Shown one piece after another: positions 23,501-34,222 of a stretch of DNA of 64,000 nt (position 1 is its first letter; every line of letters begins with the position of its first letter). The stretch lies in assembly GCA_003184365.1 (NCBI GenBank), contig NKYR01000004.1, positions 62,001-126,000 on the forward strand, in the 5' to 3' direction. Below the pieces are notes generated by a model. It ran no database searches and was not told where the DNA came from. It saw only the letters and a list, made by a program, of their open reading frames with translations. The stretch comes from Evernia prunastri. Taxonomy: Eukaryota > Ascomycota > Lecanoromycetes > Lecanorales > Parmeliaceae. Position numbers and translations under genes: made by a program.

Positions 23501-24366
23501 GCGATTTCCCTCTGATCCGAGTCGGAGCCGTGGACGAGTCTGGCCTCACAGCCTATTTTTCGCAGGAAGGCGATGTATACACCGAAGGTGTTGCTGCCAA
23601 ATGCGCCAAGGCAGGATTTTCATTCTTCGAAGAAGATGTTGATGGGACATCAGGAGCCACAGCTGCCTTTGCCGGATTAGTGGCGTACATGATGGGTTTG
23701 GAGACCGTTCCATTTGCGTTTGGCAGCGATCCGACCCAATATCAGAGAATCGTCAAAGACTACTTTGTCACTGGCCCTGGAGCGTACGTGCGGCCGGGTG
23801 GGGACTGTCGTGTTGCTTGGAATGGATTAGACGGCTCAGCAAATACCGTGTGTCCACTGAGTCTACGGAAACGACAAGAGCAACCGGAGAATATCTGTCA
23901 ATCAAGTTCGACATCTTCTTCCATTATTCCTACACAAACCCCAAACCCCATGAACGATGTCAACATCACCATCTACTATAGCGTGCTGGATAGCTTGCTG
24001 GAATCATGTGTTGGCGGTCCATCTGAATGCGACTCGACCTACTACGCCTATGCCCCAGCAGAACCCGGGGGTTTCCCTGCTCAAGAGTGCGGCGGCGCCT
24101 TGGGTCAAGGTGATGATTTTGTTCTATTCCAACTTCACAACCCTACAGGGACCATCGAAGATTTCGTATACTCCCCGATCTCCGGTTCTGCGGGAACAAT
24201 CACCGATAGCAGCCACGCCGATCCAATCGCTTGCACATATGCAGGTAATCAGGCGGTGGCTTGGGAATGTCAGCTTACTAAACGCTCGGTCAACCCGGAC
24301 ACAACGACAAATGCTTCTGTTGCTTCGTATTATGAGTGGGCTACTTGCACCTGGAATTGGAGTTGA
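20554..24366 (+). CDS. large secreted subtilisin-like serine protease (S8) with Ser/Thr-rich N-terminal half
   Basis: Intronless, 1270 codons. It starts with a signal peptide (MMLNIFLLLPLLSCTYAG). A Ser/Thr-rich region follows, with five 24-residue repeats (about 138-257, consensus SGGSYSNFSSSIPSITVNPS). Next is a Gly/Pro-rich section (about 480-580), a Thr-rich linker, and a segment that could be an inhibitor-like prodomain (about 625-700). The peptidase domain has all catalytic blocks: Asp820 in VYVVDEGVD, His865 in DHGTCMASKV, Asn963 in SAGND and Ser1033 in DGTSGATAAFAG. About 190 residues follow, Cys-containing and of unknown fold. The family cleaves extracellular proteins; the heavily glycosylatable N-terminus suggests a wall- or surface-associated role. 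The domain order is unusual for a secreted subtilase, and the protein is about three times typical length. Confidence 0.88.
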   Translation: MMLNIFLLLPLLSCTYAGLVVRQGLVQESVDGHVLLTANVVAGTTVSSGTSQSAAMSTSVCGSLSRCSSSNNTSKITTTYPIASSIAESSSVVSLESDGSSSPPTELAISGSFFTSSESSSSSSLSPVTYSKSTSSGSGGSYSNLSSSVPSITASPSTSFSSGGSYSNFSSSIPSITVNPSISFSSKGFYSNFSSSVPSITVNPSISFSSKGFYSNFSSSVSSVAISPSTSSSSEGSYSNFTSSISNITASPSTSSSSGNSISSLDHLSYKDVFHTSSDSTSGWTYGLSTRNPTASENSTHASPAPTAGTSFPTSTISSASSRGGKVQASTLSTPSITPTISQPSGSTGSGTISDSWPASITYCLQSNGQAVIMVGFVTTGTNGVSSITNTSPSQSLVSDTLGASCLGEIAVLSASTTTTIDLSTLPVASTFSQEAGAQTLTISGVPVVYSPTTLPGYDNAGPIEISTSFVETVNGQATTQWGWWLIGPHGRIDPPQKGPWRTGPGNFGCIGGPLLCHAPSGDIDVGGGWFIHIPSTKGTPSISGPPGWPGGPIVIGSGGPDDDPPPYPTDPEHPGNDDPGDCDEDGVECSVTTTTTTTASSTTTASSTTTASSVSSQSSSGTASKTAYFLIAATNAVQNVIEQELRNINSEPGGSYEPDVDSTEFSGGTWIDVDLTPFQASSMSSRSDIEFVMTCASATFFSAAPIPTTVSAATTVTLATLKAEPTPLDSRSRNRRLVSDRRQQSSQVRRFRAEETAPDNANTAKALTKRDAGTRLVRQVESPKDLSVLAWAPGIPSIVQVDYIMQETKGEFTWVYVVDEGVDDSHWEFQDNWEGIDGFGKINIDPNWVWAPGMPQVKQDPSDHGTCMASKVCGKKSGAAKQAIVIPAVFDSSLQSCIAVLQEVEIDIKKRRETKQQAGPGKTVVSISWGFYITDSDYVTQFRNALQGIMNLGVVVVVSAGNDKPKEGFISYYYPEALALSGDFPLIRVGAVDESGLTAYFSQEGDVYTEGVAAKCAKAGFSFFEEDVDGTSGATAAFAGLVAYMMGLETVPFAFGSDPTQYQRIVKDYFVTGPGAYVRPGGDCRVAWNGLDGSANTVCPLSLRKRQEQPENICQSSSTSSSIIPTQTPNPMNDVNITIYYSVLDSLLESCVGGPSECDSTYYAYAPAEPGGFPAQECGGALGQGDDFVLFQLHNPTGTIEDFVYSPISGSAGTITDSSHADPIACTYAGNQAVAWECQLTKRSVNPDTTTNASVASYYEWATCTWNWS
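20965..21324 (+). repeat. coding minisatellite, 5 x 72 bp
   Basis: Five in-frame 72-bp units in the protease gene encode 24-residue Ser-rich repeats. Units 3 and 4 are nearly identical and the outer units are more diverged. Confidence 0.85.
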
Positions 24367-24639
24367 TGCAATGGGAAAGGACTCTGGAAATGAAACACCT
24401 TAGGACTTGTAGATCAATCCTAGAGAAGAGTCTGGGAGGTCGGGCGTGGGCTCCTAGCCGGTATGGTTGCGGTGAGTTCTGATAGTTGTGACCCTAGAAA
24501 CAGTCAGGCCGATGACATATGACAATAGGGGTAAATCTACCTCACTCCTTTCAAGTTGCCTAATCATATCCACAAAACGCCTACGTTCTTTGATCATGAC
24601 GCTGGTATCATGTTCCGTAGCAATACCCTTCTCATCATA
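24367..24639. other. intergenic
   Basis: Nothing recognised. Confidence 0.5.
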
Positions 24640-24855
24640 ATTTCACGGTACGTCAATAAACGAGGACAGACGCCGAACGTGGGTGGGAAACTCGACAAAC
24701 TCCCAAACGGTGTTGAATTGATGTGAACCATGATGTTGTGGCGGTTGAAGTCCACGTGAATGAGAGGAAAAGGACCGCGGTTCGCGAACGATGTTGCCGG
24801 CGAGCTTCGATAGTCTAATAAAAGAGTCCAATGCTTCTCTCGATCACAGCATCCT
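24640..24855 (-). pseudogene. remnant of an aminoglycoside phosphotransferase-like (APH) kinase
   Basis: Two frames on the minus strand together give the APH catalytic-loop pattern. One reads GPFPLIHVDFNRHNIMV (H-x-D-x4-N, near 24744-24758). The other reads FNTVWEFVEFPT (near 24690-24718), where the metal-binding VIDFE-type motif normally follows. The frame change between them and the missing rest of the domain indicate decay. The upstream piece LDSFIRLSKLAGNIVREP fits the helix before the loop. Recognition is by motif only. Confidence 0.45.
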
Positions 24856-25692
24856 TCGGCATAGCAGTACCTCCATCGAAATCGAGCGTACTATGCCCAG
24901 GCTTAGGAAAGCTCTATTACTGTGCCAAGTGGGCCGCCAAGTCTAGGAAGTGGCCTCACTTTGTATGCCCCATTCTACCGTTGGATGACTGAGCCGATCC
25001 AAGGTACGGCGATAGCCAGGTAGTAGCCTTAGATCTCCTACCCAGTGGCACAGACGATGAACCCTTTTCACACTATTTCCAAAACGACGATCCGAGTCGC
25101 CTCCCACTCGTGATATCACACGATGAGCACTCTTTGCCGTTTATAATATGCTGGGATGCCTTTCCTGATTGATAGTGGTGGACGTGGTCGCAGCCACCCG
25201 GAAGCTCTAGGATTGCCAAACTTAGCCCAGATGGTAAGCATGTTTTGCACGTGCGGCCGTTTATGCACCACCTGTCGGGCTGCGGTAGCCGCGTCAGAAG
25301 TTTTTCGGCAATCTGGGAGAAGTGCGAGGTCAGCAAATTGAAGAATGATGTTATTTGGTGTCTACAAATTAGCTGCATGTCACGGCGGGATGTCGTTTCT
25401 ACCCCGAGACTACACGGCTAGCGCACCCCGAGGGCACGATCCGGGGTAGAGTGCGACTTATCATGGTACAAGGTGATAAGGCTTAAAAAATAATATCATT
25501 GCTTCTCTGAGATAGAAGCCTTATTACCAAAGAATAACCCTCTTAATGCCATTTCGCTGTACAATCTTGGTGAAATGTAGCTACCAAGACGCTAGTAGTC
25601 TGACCCAACACTTAATTAAGAGTAAGGTTTAATCTTCTCCCTTCTCCCTTCGTCCCATCTCGAACCATGCGATGCTCAAGGCTCCCAGAACC
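24856..25692. other. intergenic
   Basis: Nothing recognised; no long open frame with motifs. Confidence 0.5.
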
Positions 25693-26094
25693 ATGTCCAA
25701 CGCTCCTAAAGCCCGTACCGTAATCCTTACCGCTGGTGTTTTCGCCACTACAGTCACCGGAGCCTGGTATGGCGCAGGCCTAAAGACAAAGCAGGAGCTC
25801 AAACAGGTACGGATCACTCTCCCTACAATTTTCTCCCCCATCTCTGCGATAGCGACTGCCATTTTTTCTCCGCAGCTGTGATGATCTCTAGCTGAACGAT
25901 CTCCTCTGGCGTAGGCAGTCAAAGCTAAAGCAGAGGCCACACACGCGGACAAGATCGCCTATCTCGAACAGACAAGATCAGGACTCGTGGGCAAGAAGAT
26001 TGGGCTGGAACATAAGATTTCCCAGTTGGAGGCAAGGATCGCTAGGAAGGGAGGCGCTGACGTCGATGATGGGGGGAAAGGAAGACGGTTCTGA
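25693..26094 (+). CDS. small single-pass membrane/coiled-coil protein (97 aa), unknown function
   Basis: The model is join(25693..25806, 25915..26094). The intron runs GTACGG..GTAG with a CTGAAC branch site. The ATG chosen starts MSNAPKARTVILTAGVF; an in-frame ATG 21 bp upstream is possible. Residues about 9-30 form a hydrophobic segment (TVILTAGVFATTVTGAWYGAG). A charged helix follows with heptad-like spacing (KQELKQ, KIAYLEQTR, LEHKISQLEARIARK). The shape suggests a small membrane-anchored protein, possibly mitochondrial, but I cannot name it. Confidence 0.6.
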
Positions 26095-28513
26095 GGCTTT
26101 CATTGAATAGCTACTGGCACAGGTCGCTTGGAGATATTGAATGTTGCAGTGCACCCAGATGGGCTTCACAGTGAAGTGGGGGAGAACCGGCATTTGCACA
26201 GTATCTCGACCTTTGGACCTTAGCCCGATTTAGCTCACAGTCGTGCAGCATCGAACCTCCAAGACCAGACTAGCTCAAGCCGTTCAATGCACCCAATCTC
26301 CGAGAAACCGGGCAAGGTGCTAGGAAAGCGCCATATCTTTCCCGTTCGACAGCTTGCCGTGGATCAAACAGAGAGTGGGGTTGTCTGGTTGATGCTGCTT
26401 TGATCGAAGATTTGAGGACTCTACCGTTGCACCTGCCCCTTTGTGAATCATGGTGGAGCTCGCGACGAATGGAGAGTTTCATAGGAAAAGTGACACTGAT
26501 GATGTGCTGCTAGAAAGGTGGTGCTGCGGCTTGCGGGAATTGGTCGCTGGGTGATACCCTCCATCGGTACCGTATCGTATCGGTGGTGCCATCGACTAGG
26601 TTATCAGCTTCTGGGTTCGAATCCAGCCTGAGCCAGATGTTTTTGAAATAGGACCTCTGGATTGGCCGCTCAAATATACCCATGCACCTCAAACGCTTTT
26701 TCATGGCTTTTTGCGTCTCGTGAACCAGCTTTGAGCTTTTTTTCTTCCCTTACAAACTTGGTCTCTATAACATGTGGTTGTGTTGTTGTTCCTCCTCGCT
26801 GTGGCCTCTCTCTACTAGCACCTTTTCAGGTCTCCGTGAACACACCATACTAGAACATGGCCGACTCCTCTGCACCTCATGCCAGTCGATGAGCAGCGCA
26901 CTATCATCAATGACCGCCTCTGATTTTTTATCTACATGCTACTACGCTGCCTCAAAGGACGCAACGGCAATTGTACTGTGTCTGGTGGTTCTTGCGTGCG
27001 GAATGTCCCTGAGCTATTGGAATCTGTTCCGTACTGGAGTTCATCTTTCGTCTCAAGTTTCTGGCGCAGTGGTATTGTCTACGTCTACAGATTTGATCGC
27101 TGACATCGTACACAACAAAAGATAAGAAAAAGATAACAGGTTCCGCCCGCGAAGGGTATGGCACCAGGCGGAGAGAAGTGAGAGTCAGGGTGCCAAAAAC
27201 TCACTTGGGGACGCATTAGGATGGTGATGGCCTTTGAGGCCACTGGGGGACGCCCTAGAGATGGTGATGGACGAACTTAAGGTAGATGGCAATCACACAA
27301 CAAAAGGGGAAAAAAGAAGGGAAAAAGAATCAGTGGAGAGAAGAACTATAAGCTCCCTCCTTCCTCCAATAATCACAGCAGCAGTGACTTACCCTTTTGT
27401 TCTGCCCTGTTTGAACCATCTCACACGCTTTCCTTTATAGACGCTGACTACAGCCTCAGCCTCGTTCTTGACGGCGTCACCAAAGGCTCCTCGTCCTCGT
27501 TCTTGGTCCCGAGCCTTGTATGCTGCCCCGCTCCGCTCGACCAAGACAACACATCCTGTATCCTATATCTATGCCTGCAACCCACTTTCCACCTCCCAAC
27601 TCTCCTCTTGGTGATTCCTGCGATGATACATCCTACACTACATCTCCGCAGCCCAACCCTGTATCCCCTATCCCCCGAACCCTAGCTCTAGTGCTCTAGT
27701 CACTCGTAAATTCTACAGCCGCGCCTCGGGTTGTTCTAACGCAGAATGCCGTACTGGACCCGTGGACGAGCTTCTCGGTGTGGTTATGATAGCGACTGGC
27801 GCCCCAAATCCAATGTGGAAGTAAGTGGCCTCTACGCTGGAGAATTTTCCACTCCCCTGACTGCATGCAGGCTTCTGCCGTTGAAAATGGGGCATGACTG
27901 TATACACATACAGTCGAAAAAATCTCGTCCCGAACGGAAGAGCCTCAACCTTGATCTGACCCTTTCTTCCGAAGGATGCGATCCCGCCACTGTTTCCCTA
28001 TTTTTTGGCGCCAGATGTTGCGGTGTATGAGGCGATGCTTTGACTCTGGGCTGCGCTGTTGTTTGGGGTTAGCGGCTTATTCGCTTGGCGTTTTGGACGG
28101 CGAGGTGGTGGCGTGGTGGTGGTGGATGGGGTCTAAGTGTGGAATGCGTCTCGGTTGGGGGAGTTGGGTTCGTGGGTTCGTGGGTTCTGGTGTGCTGGTT
28201 GTGGGTTTGGGGGGGGGGGGGGGGGGGCGCGTGCTTGAATGGCGGGACTTTGGGTGATTGGGGTTGGGATGGGGGTTTGGGGTCTGCGTGGAGCTGTGAT
28301 GGGGAAGAGGAGACTGGGGATGTGCTGTTCTGGTAACGAGATTGTGGTTGGGAGGTGTTTGGTAGAGTGTCTGGATTTGAATGTGGGAATAGTTGGTGTA
28401 GTAGAGAGGCGACGTGGCACTCGTGGATGGATGGATTCGACAGATTTGGACTACCTTCATGGCGAGATATATGTGAATAATCCGGGACCACAGGGATCCT
28501 TCCAAGTCTACTA
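26095..28513. other. gene-poor spacer with low-complexity DNA
   Basis: No supported gene. It includes a 19-G run (28209-28227) inside a strongly GT-skewed stretch (about 28050-28430); the long Pro-rich frames read opposite it are compositional artefacts. A tRNA-like B-box stretch near 26607-26640 was rejected as a tRNA. Confidence 0.5.
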
Positions 28514-30177
28514 CTATCCTTGAGCATGTTCCTCATCGCCCAATCTGCGCTCGCCGTTCTCGCCGCCGTAGACACCTCCATCTAAGATCCACGCTTCGTT
28601 GTCGTCATTGTCATCTTGCACCCTTCGCCATGCACTCTTTCGGGGCTGGTTCTCCTTGTCTCCCTCTTGCTTGTCGGTGTCGTTATCCTTCCCCTTCCAT
28701 ACAGGTCGGATGAGAGAGCCCAGTAGAGGATTCCTACTGAAAGACCCACCGGCATCATCGGCTTGCGCCTTCCCTCCGTCAGCTACCACCTCATCTCCCG
28801 CCCCATCCACATCACCGGACTTCGGCCTTTCCACTTCCCCCATCCTCCGCACAACCTTGCCCCCAACCAGATCCACACTGACGACCACCCTCCTCTTCTC
28901 ATACTCCGGCCTCGCGTTCCACTCCTGCTCTCTCAACACTTTTTGCTGTTTCTTCAACTGCGCGGCTCGTTCCATAGGGGAAGACCACATGCTGAGGCCT
29001 GAGGTAGGCGTTTCGAAGTCGGAGGCTTCGTCGATGATGTGGGTCCGGCGCGCGTTTTCGGCTTGGTAGGCCAGGAGTTTGTCGCGGTGTTGTTTAGCTA
29101 AGTCGAGGGTTTTGTCCGCGGGAGCGGATGAAGGTGAGGCTGTACCGCTGGAGGGGTTGGTGAAAGGGCGCGGGGTTGAAGCCAGGTCTGGCCGGCGATG
29201 GGATGCGTTATTTAAACTCATCTTCTCTCGCCCGCGCTCTTGGCGCAGGGAGTCGATCATGGCAGCTATGTCTGAAGAGGAGAGGAGAGGGTGCCCGCAG
29301 AATGTGCAAGGACCAATGCCCTCTTTTACGCAGATTATCTTGCCGCAATTTAAACAGTTGGGCGCGGCGGCCAGGAGAGGGTGGCGGGTTGCGAGACAGG
29401 TGCAACGGCGGGATGAGGGGTCGGCCGAGAGCGAAGGATTTGTTTGTATTTCTAGGGTGCGGATGGCGGAATCCTACTGATGGTCAATAAGGGCCCTGTG
29501 AAAAGGAAAGGGAGCCGTACAAGGTCTTGGAGGGTTGTGGATGCACCGTGCATTGAATTCCCACCTGTGACGTTGATCTTGGTTTTGGGAGCGGGTGAAG
29601 AGGTTCTGGAAGATGTGCGAGAAGCTGAGCGGACGTTGGGAAGGTCCGAGATCAGATGTCCTGATGCGGAAGGCGGTGGTTTGGCAGCTGGTGTAGAAAT
29701 TGCTGGTGCAGCTTTTGGCAATTGGCGTGCGTCCGGCTGGTCTGAGAGGGCCAAAGTCTTCGCAAGAGCAGGCTCTGGCCGTGAACGCTTGCTACCGCCT
29801 ATGTAGTCCTCCTCCTCCTTCTTTCGGTACGCGCCCTGCGTGTTTCCATAGTCTTCTGGCCGCCGCGGAGGTGGAAGCTTATTAAGAGGGGGCTTCTTCT
29901 TTCGCGATGTGCGAGCCCCCTCGGTCGGAGCTGGAGTTGGAGCGGGAGATGGAGCTGAAGCTGGAGTTGGGGTGGCTGTAGTTGGAGCTTCCCTTCGCGC
30001 ATTGAAGGAGCTTATGAACTCAAGAGCTTTGGGTGAGTCTCCCAGCAAGTTCTTGAGATGTTCGGCTGCGGCATCTTTTGGAAGCGCCAAGGTATAATCA
30101 ATGATCTGTTTTAGAGATTCTTCATCAAGAGGGAGAAGATGAGATAGCTGGGTCGTTGCCCAGGTAGAAGAATCCAT
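28514..30177 (-). CDS. RQT4: Rqt4/TRIP4 (ASC-1) homologue, ribosome-quality-control trigger complex zinc-finger protein
   Basis: The model is complement(join(28514..29473, 29521..30177)): one 47-bp intron (GTACGG..CAGTAG), 538 residues. The N-terminus (DSSTWATTQLSHLLPLDEESLKQIIDYTLALP) is the helical CUE-like region of this family. A long Pro/Ala/Lys-rich linker follows. The C2HC5-type zinc finger spans about residues 243-278 with Cys243, Cys245, His250, Cys259, Cys262, Cys267, Cys275 and Cys278 (CTCLATRH, NCLNCGKIIC, GPCTFCG). In yeast and mammals the homologues work with a helicase (Slh1/ASCC3) to split collided ribosomes in the cytoplasm. The C-terminal half is charged and low-complexity. 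The intron was placed to join LQDL to DSAIRTLEIQTNPS, a conserved phrase. Confidence 0.88.
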
Positions 30178-31971
30178 ACGGAGGTGAGAGTAAAGGAACA
30201 GTGAAGTAGAGTTGTTCAAATCTCAAAATGTCAACAGAGTAGATTAAAATGCACGACAGCGGGTGCGACTCAGGGATGTTACACGCTAGACAGGGCTGGC
30301 TTCTTCACTTCAGCTCCTGCATTTTCTACCTACCTACTCCAACTTGGTTCAAACTTGTTGTATTTCAGCACCAGAGATACATCCTTGCTCGAATGTTCCA
30401 CACATACCGTGCCCAAAGCCCTTGAATGCTTCCCGAGGCTTTCCGCCATCGATTTATCTGACTTAATTTGATCCATACAATAGTGCTGCTCATTTTCTTC
30501 TACTCATAGGTCTTTTTGCTTTGCACTGCGTTCTCAACACATACCTTGCCCGGAGTGTCTCTGATTGTGAGGCCTTCTTCTCTCGTTGTAAGCTTAATAG
30601 TAGAAGAAGGCCGGAGTTGACGGTACGTCGAAGCCCCTCGAGCCCACACTTGGTTGAGCGAGAGAGGACGCATAAAGATCAATCCAGTCCTTAGGAGCTC
30701 GTGCTACCATAAGCCTCGCGGTTCAGCTTTTCATTTCTTATGTCGCCTTTTGTGATTTCTTGAAGCTGTGAACGTAAAAGATTTGCTCAAAAAAGTCTTC
30801 CAAGGACAGTCGATAATTGGAGCCAACAGAGAAAATCGAGGATAGGAAATACAAGGTGGCAAAAGCGCTGTGAACCTCAAAGGATCTACTCATACTGCAT
30901 CTTCGATTCTTGTTTGTCGATTTTGGCACCGTTGGCTCTTGTCAGAGCAGTATCAAAACAGGAGATATTTGATGGGTGCAAAGAGCGAAACTCTGTGGTG
31001 TTAGAATCCGAGTCAGAGTCCTTTGATGAGTTCTATATGTCTGCATTACTTGTGCCAGTTTGAGATAGTGCAATTTGGCGCCTACAAATGGACGGTCTGC
31101 GCTCAAGAAAGACAAACAACCTTTTCAACATACACACTCACAAACATTCAAAGTCAGCCACCACGTCTCGACATTCTCCAAGAAATTATACTATTTTATA
31201 ACAAGTTGTCAACATGCATTTCTTCCGTCTCAACAGGCCTGTTTGCAGCGTTCGCCTTTTCCTTTCCCACCGAGAAGCTCGGCTTTAGCGTTGTAGCTCG
31301 TAGCACAGCTCCAGCCACTGTGCTGGAGATTCTTACCTCAATTTATGTTTTCACTCAACGGTGGCGATTCGATACTGACCCAAGTATCAACGGTGGAACG
31401 TAGTCGACTCCTGTACCGCGAACGCCGCCAAAATCGCAACTTCTGGCTCGGGATGGATGGGGCCCAGATGTGGTCACAAGGGGACGGAGGTGACTGCACC
31501 AGCTACTATTTGGTTCGCGCTTTGGCTGGCAACGAGACGCCCAATGTGTACGCTGTGGGCAGCGAGGAGTAGTGTGGCGAATATTGTACTCTGTCGCTGC
31601 CGGTACTCCAAAGACTGTTACGAGGTCGGTGACAATGTGAGATACGCGTGTATACAGATGGATACCGCATAAGTGCCCAGTGCACTGTAGCAGATGCAGC
31701 TCAAGTAGGGCGGAAGCGATCTCATTTGGTCTGTTTGTTTGTTCAGTTTCTCCTCAGCCAGCTGTCAAAGGGCGATTCTCCTCAACCGTACACGGTACAC
31801 CCCTCTTTGATCCAGCATTATTAAGTCAAGTGTTGAGGTCTAAGGACACAAGTCCAGGCAACCCATCCTCTGGACCCTGCATCATACAGGGGTTTTTCGA
31901 TTACATATGTTCTCATGTCTTTGCACTATGAGCTAGAGCCCTCTCTCACGACATCGAGTCTATGCCGATCT
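30178..31971. other. intergenic, uncertain short frames
   Basis: No gene is firmly supported. Minus-strand 30500-30682 (RGASTYRQLRPSSTIKLTTREEGLTIRD..) and plus-strand 31350-31673 (GDGGDCTSYYLV.., CRYSKDCYEVGDNVRYACIQ) look weakly coding; the latter could be a small Cys-rich secreted protein or its remnant, but frames change and I cannot model it. Confidence 0.35.
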
Positions 31972-32213
31972 GGGTAATTGCCGTTTAGGGTAATTGCCGT
32001 TTTGGGTATTGCCAACTTGGGTAATTGCCTTATGAGGAATACCGGCAATCTACCACCAATTTTGTTGGCGGACGAGGTTCAACGCTGACGCTAACAAAAA
32101 CCTCTACCACCAAAATTTGTTGGCGGACGAGATTCAACGCTGACGCTAACAAAAACCTTTACCACCAAAATTTGTTGGCGGACGAGGTTCAACGCTGACG
32201 CTAACAAAAACCT
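31972..32213. repeat. two adjacent tandem arrays: about 15-bp x 4, then about 55-bp x 3
   Basis: 31972-32028 holds four copies of GGGTAATTGCCGTTT-like units. 32049-32213 holds three copies of a 54-55-bp unit containing ACCACCAAAATTTGTTGG, CGGACGAGGTTCAACG and CTGACGCTAACAAAAACC. ACCGGCAATCTACC at 32041-32054 is an imperfect inverse of the first unit, so the block can fold back. No gene overlaps. Confidence 0.75.
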
Positions 32214-34063
32214 CCACCTTTGCTCCAACCAAATTTTTCCTCTGTCCTCTGCGACAATTGATCTGCCGCCACATACTACTAGGAACCAGGGCTACTCGCG
32301 TGTACACTTCCTCTGAATTCGGAGAGACAGGAGATTCACAGGAAATGATCTAAACGGAGGAGAGGCCAGGCACCTACGCTCGTCGATTTTACCAGATATT
32401 GAGAGAAGTCTATGCGATTGTCATTGGGACTGGGTCGCCTATAATGAGCGTGACAGTGTCTAATATACTCTTGAGCAGGCTGGCAGTAAATGTGATGGGA
32501 GCGAGTATCTGCTAAAAGCCAATATGCCTCAAAACGAGTCACTCAATCGAGAATCTATTGCATGCTCTGTCGGCAGCCTCTAATCAAAGACCCGCGGGCT
32601 GATGTTGATAAGTAGTCATGGTAGAACTTTACGTCGCTAGTGGGTCTAGCTTCAAGCTGAAACCTCGTTACGCATTTCCTTGGGCAATGTGCTAAAATCT
32701 GTAAATTGATGAGAATCTACACGACTTCAACCACGCAGATGTCAACAAGGAAAGTGTACAGCGCTGGGCGAATTCTTCGCCGCCAGGTACTCGTGTCATG
32801 GGGAGAAATAGTCAACATTACCAAAATTGCCATGATGATCGTCGGTCGATAGCATAGAACATCGAATAGATAATATTGAGTTCGTTGAACGTATCATATT
32901 AGCCTTCGCTGAAGCAGCCAAGGGGTTCCCTGGTCAGCATCAATGGACCTGAACTTAGTCGAGAAACCATAAATTAGCCGAAAAAGATGCATTTCGTGCC
33001 CTGACTAGCACCAATAGAGTAGACAGAATCCAAATATTCTCCTTCGGTTCTGGTGATGCTCAAGCGTTTGTAGCCAAGGCAATCTCCTGCAAGGACGACT
33101 GGTCAGTTTGTAAGCTGCCGGTCAGGAAGTCGCCATGGAAGGGAGGCTCTGCGCGGACCTGAAACGCTCTCGAGAGGTCTAGGAACATTCCTAGCATATT
33201 TGGAACTGGTGGAAACCCGGCAACAAAGGTGGTGACCGAGCACCGACCACAGACTCAAGTGGGCCATGCGTTCTTTGCGGGCGTGAAGCTCTTCGAAGAA
33301 ACGACAGCGCGTTTTATCAGAAAGGCACATACGAGAGAGAAAAGCTAGCTGGAGCAAGGAAGAGCTTCATATTCATCATGCTTACACATAAAAATGAATC
33401 ATCTCGAGCAAACAGAGCGTTACCTTTCATATCAGATCTTATGAAGGCATTCAAATTGAGAGACGTAAAGATGTCCGAAAGTGCTTCCAAGGCTTGCACG
33501 GATAGACGTGGGTAACATTGATATGTCGGGATCAAACCCAACGACGCGCTCTCGGAAGCACGAAGAATATAATGACTCGAGCGAAGGACTAAGCGGTGGA
33601 GTAGCAGGGACGGTAAAATCACGGACGATGTGCAAAGCAGAGCGAATGTTTGAGAGGACAGGATGCGCGATGGAAGCACGGGGAGTAAGGAGAGGGAAGC
33701 GAAACTTCCAGGAAACGATGTGCACGCTTCTCCACCACACATCTATGCGAATGAGATGGCATTCAGAGTACTCGCACGGCTTGGAAAGACTGGCCTTCTT
33801 TTCGAGCTGACGAGTCAAATGCTAAGCACTCTAGAAAGTTTGTAGCAATGATAGATAAAGACTAGCTCAGCAACACGTACACGGCAGATATGTGACCTCT
33901 TCTTCGCCGCATTGCACAGTCGTGGGTGGCGACTTGGGTTGTTGAATGTCAACACATTCAACACATTCAACGCACATGGGCTACGATAAAGCAGTTGTGC
34001 GAAGCTTCCTTCCTTCTAGACTTAGCGCGAAGTTCCAGCAATGCGCAATCGTATTCCAAGTCT
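32214..34063. other. intergenic, no supported gene
   Basis: Several overlapping open frames at 33300-33850 on both strands have no recognisable motif. Confidence 0.45.
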
Positions 34064-34222
34064 TTCCGCCGTATGGCGGACCCCAATACCAATACAGCTC
34101 CGCAATACGCTCCGCAAATATAGCGGACTCCGCAATACCTACTCCGCAATATGACGGCGTTATAAAACGTACTCCGCAATACGACAGACTCCGCAATACA
34201 GCGGCGAAATACGGCGGCTAGA
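34064..34222 (+). repeat. short array of CTCCGCAATAC hairpin repeats (copy 1)
   Basis: Imperfect copies of TACTCCGCAATACGGCGG, able to form small hairpins (CTCCGC..GCGGAG), with a TATAAAAC insert near 34160. The array is related in sequence and orientation to 37614-38121. Confidence 0.75.

Noticed and set aside
26600..26645. tRNA gene suggested by GGGTTCGAATCC
   Set aside because: The T-arm lacks one base for a 5-bp stem, and no matching acceptor stem or D-arm is found upstream.
28050..28581. Long Pro-rich and Gly/Trp-rich open frames
   Set aside because: They arise from a strongly GT-skewed stretch with a 19-G run; no motif, no splice logic, mutually overlapping frames.
33103..33845. Overlapping frames on both strands
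   Set aside because: No motif and no consistent model; both strands are open by chance over the same interval.
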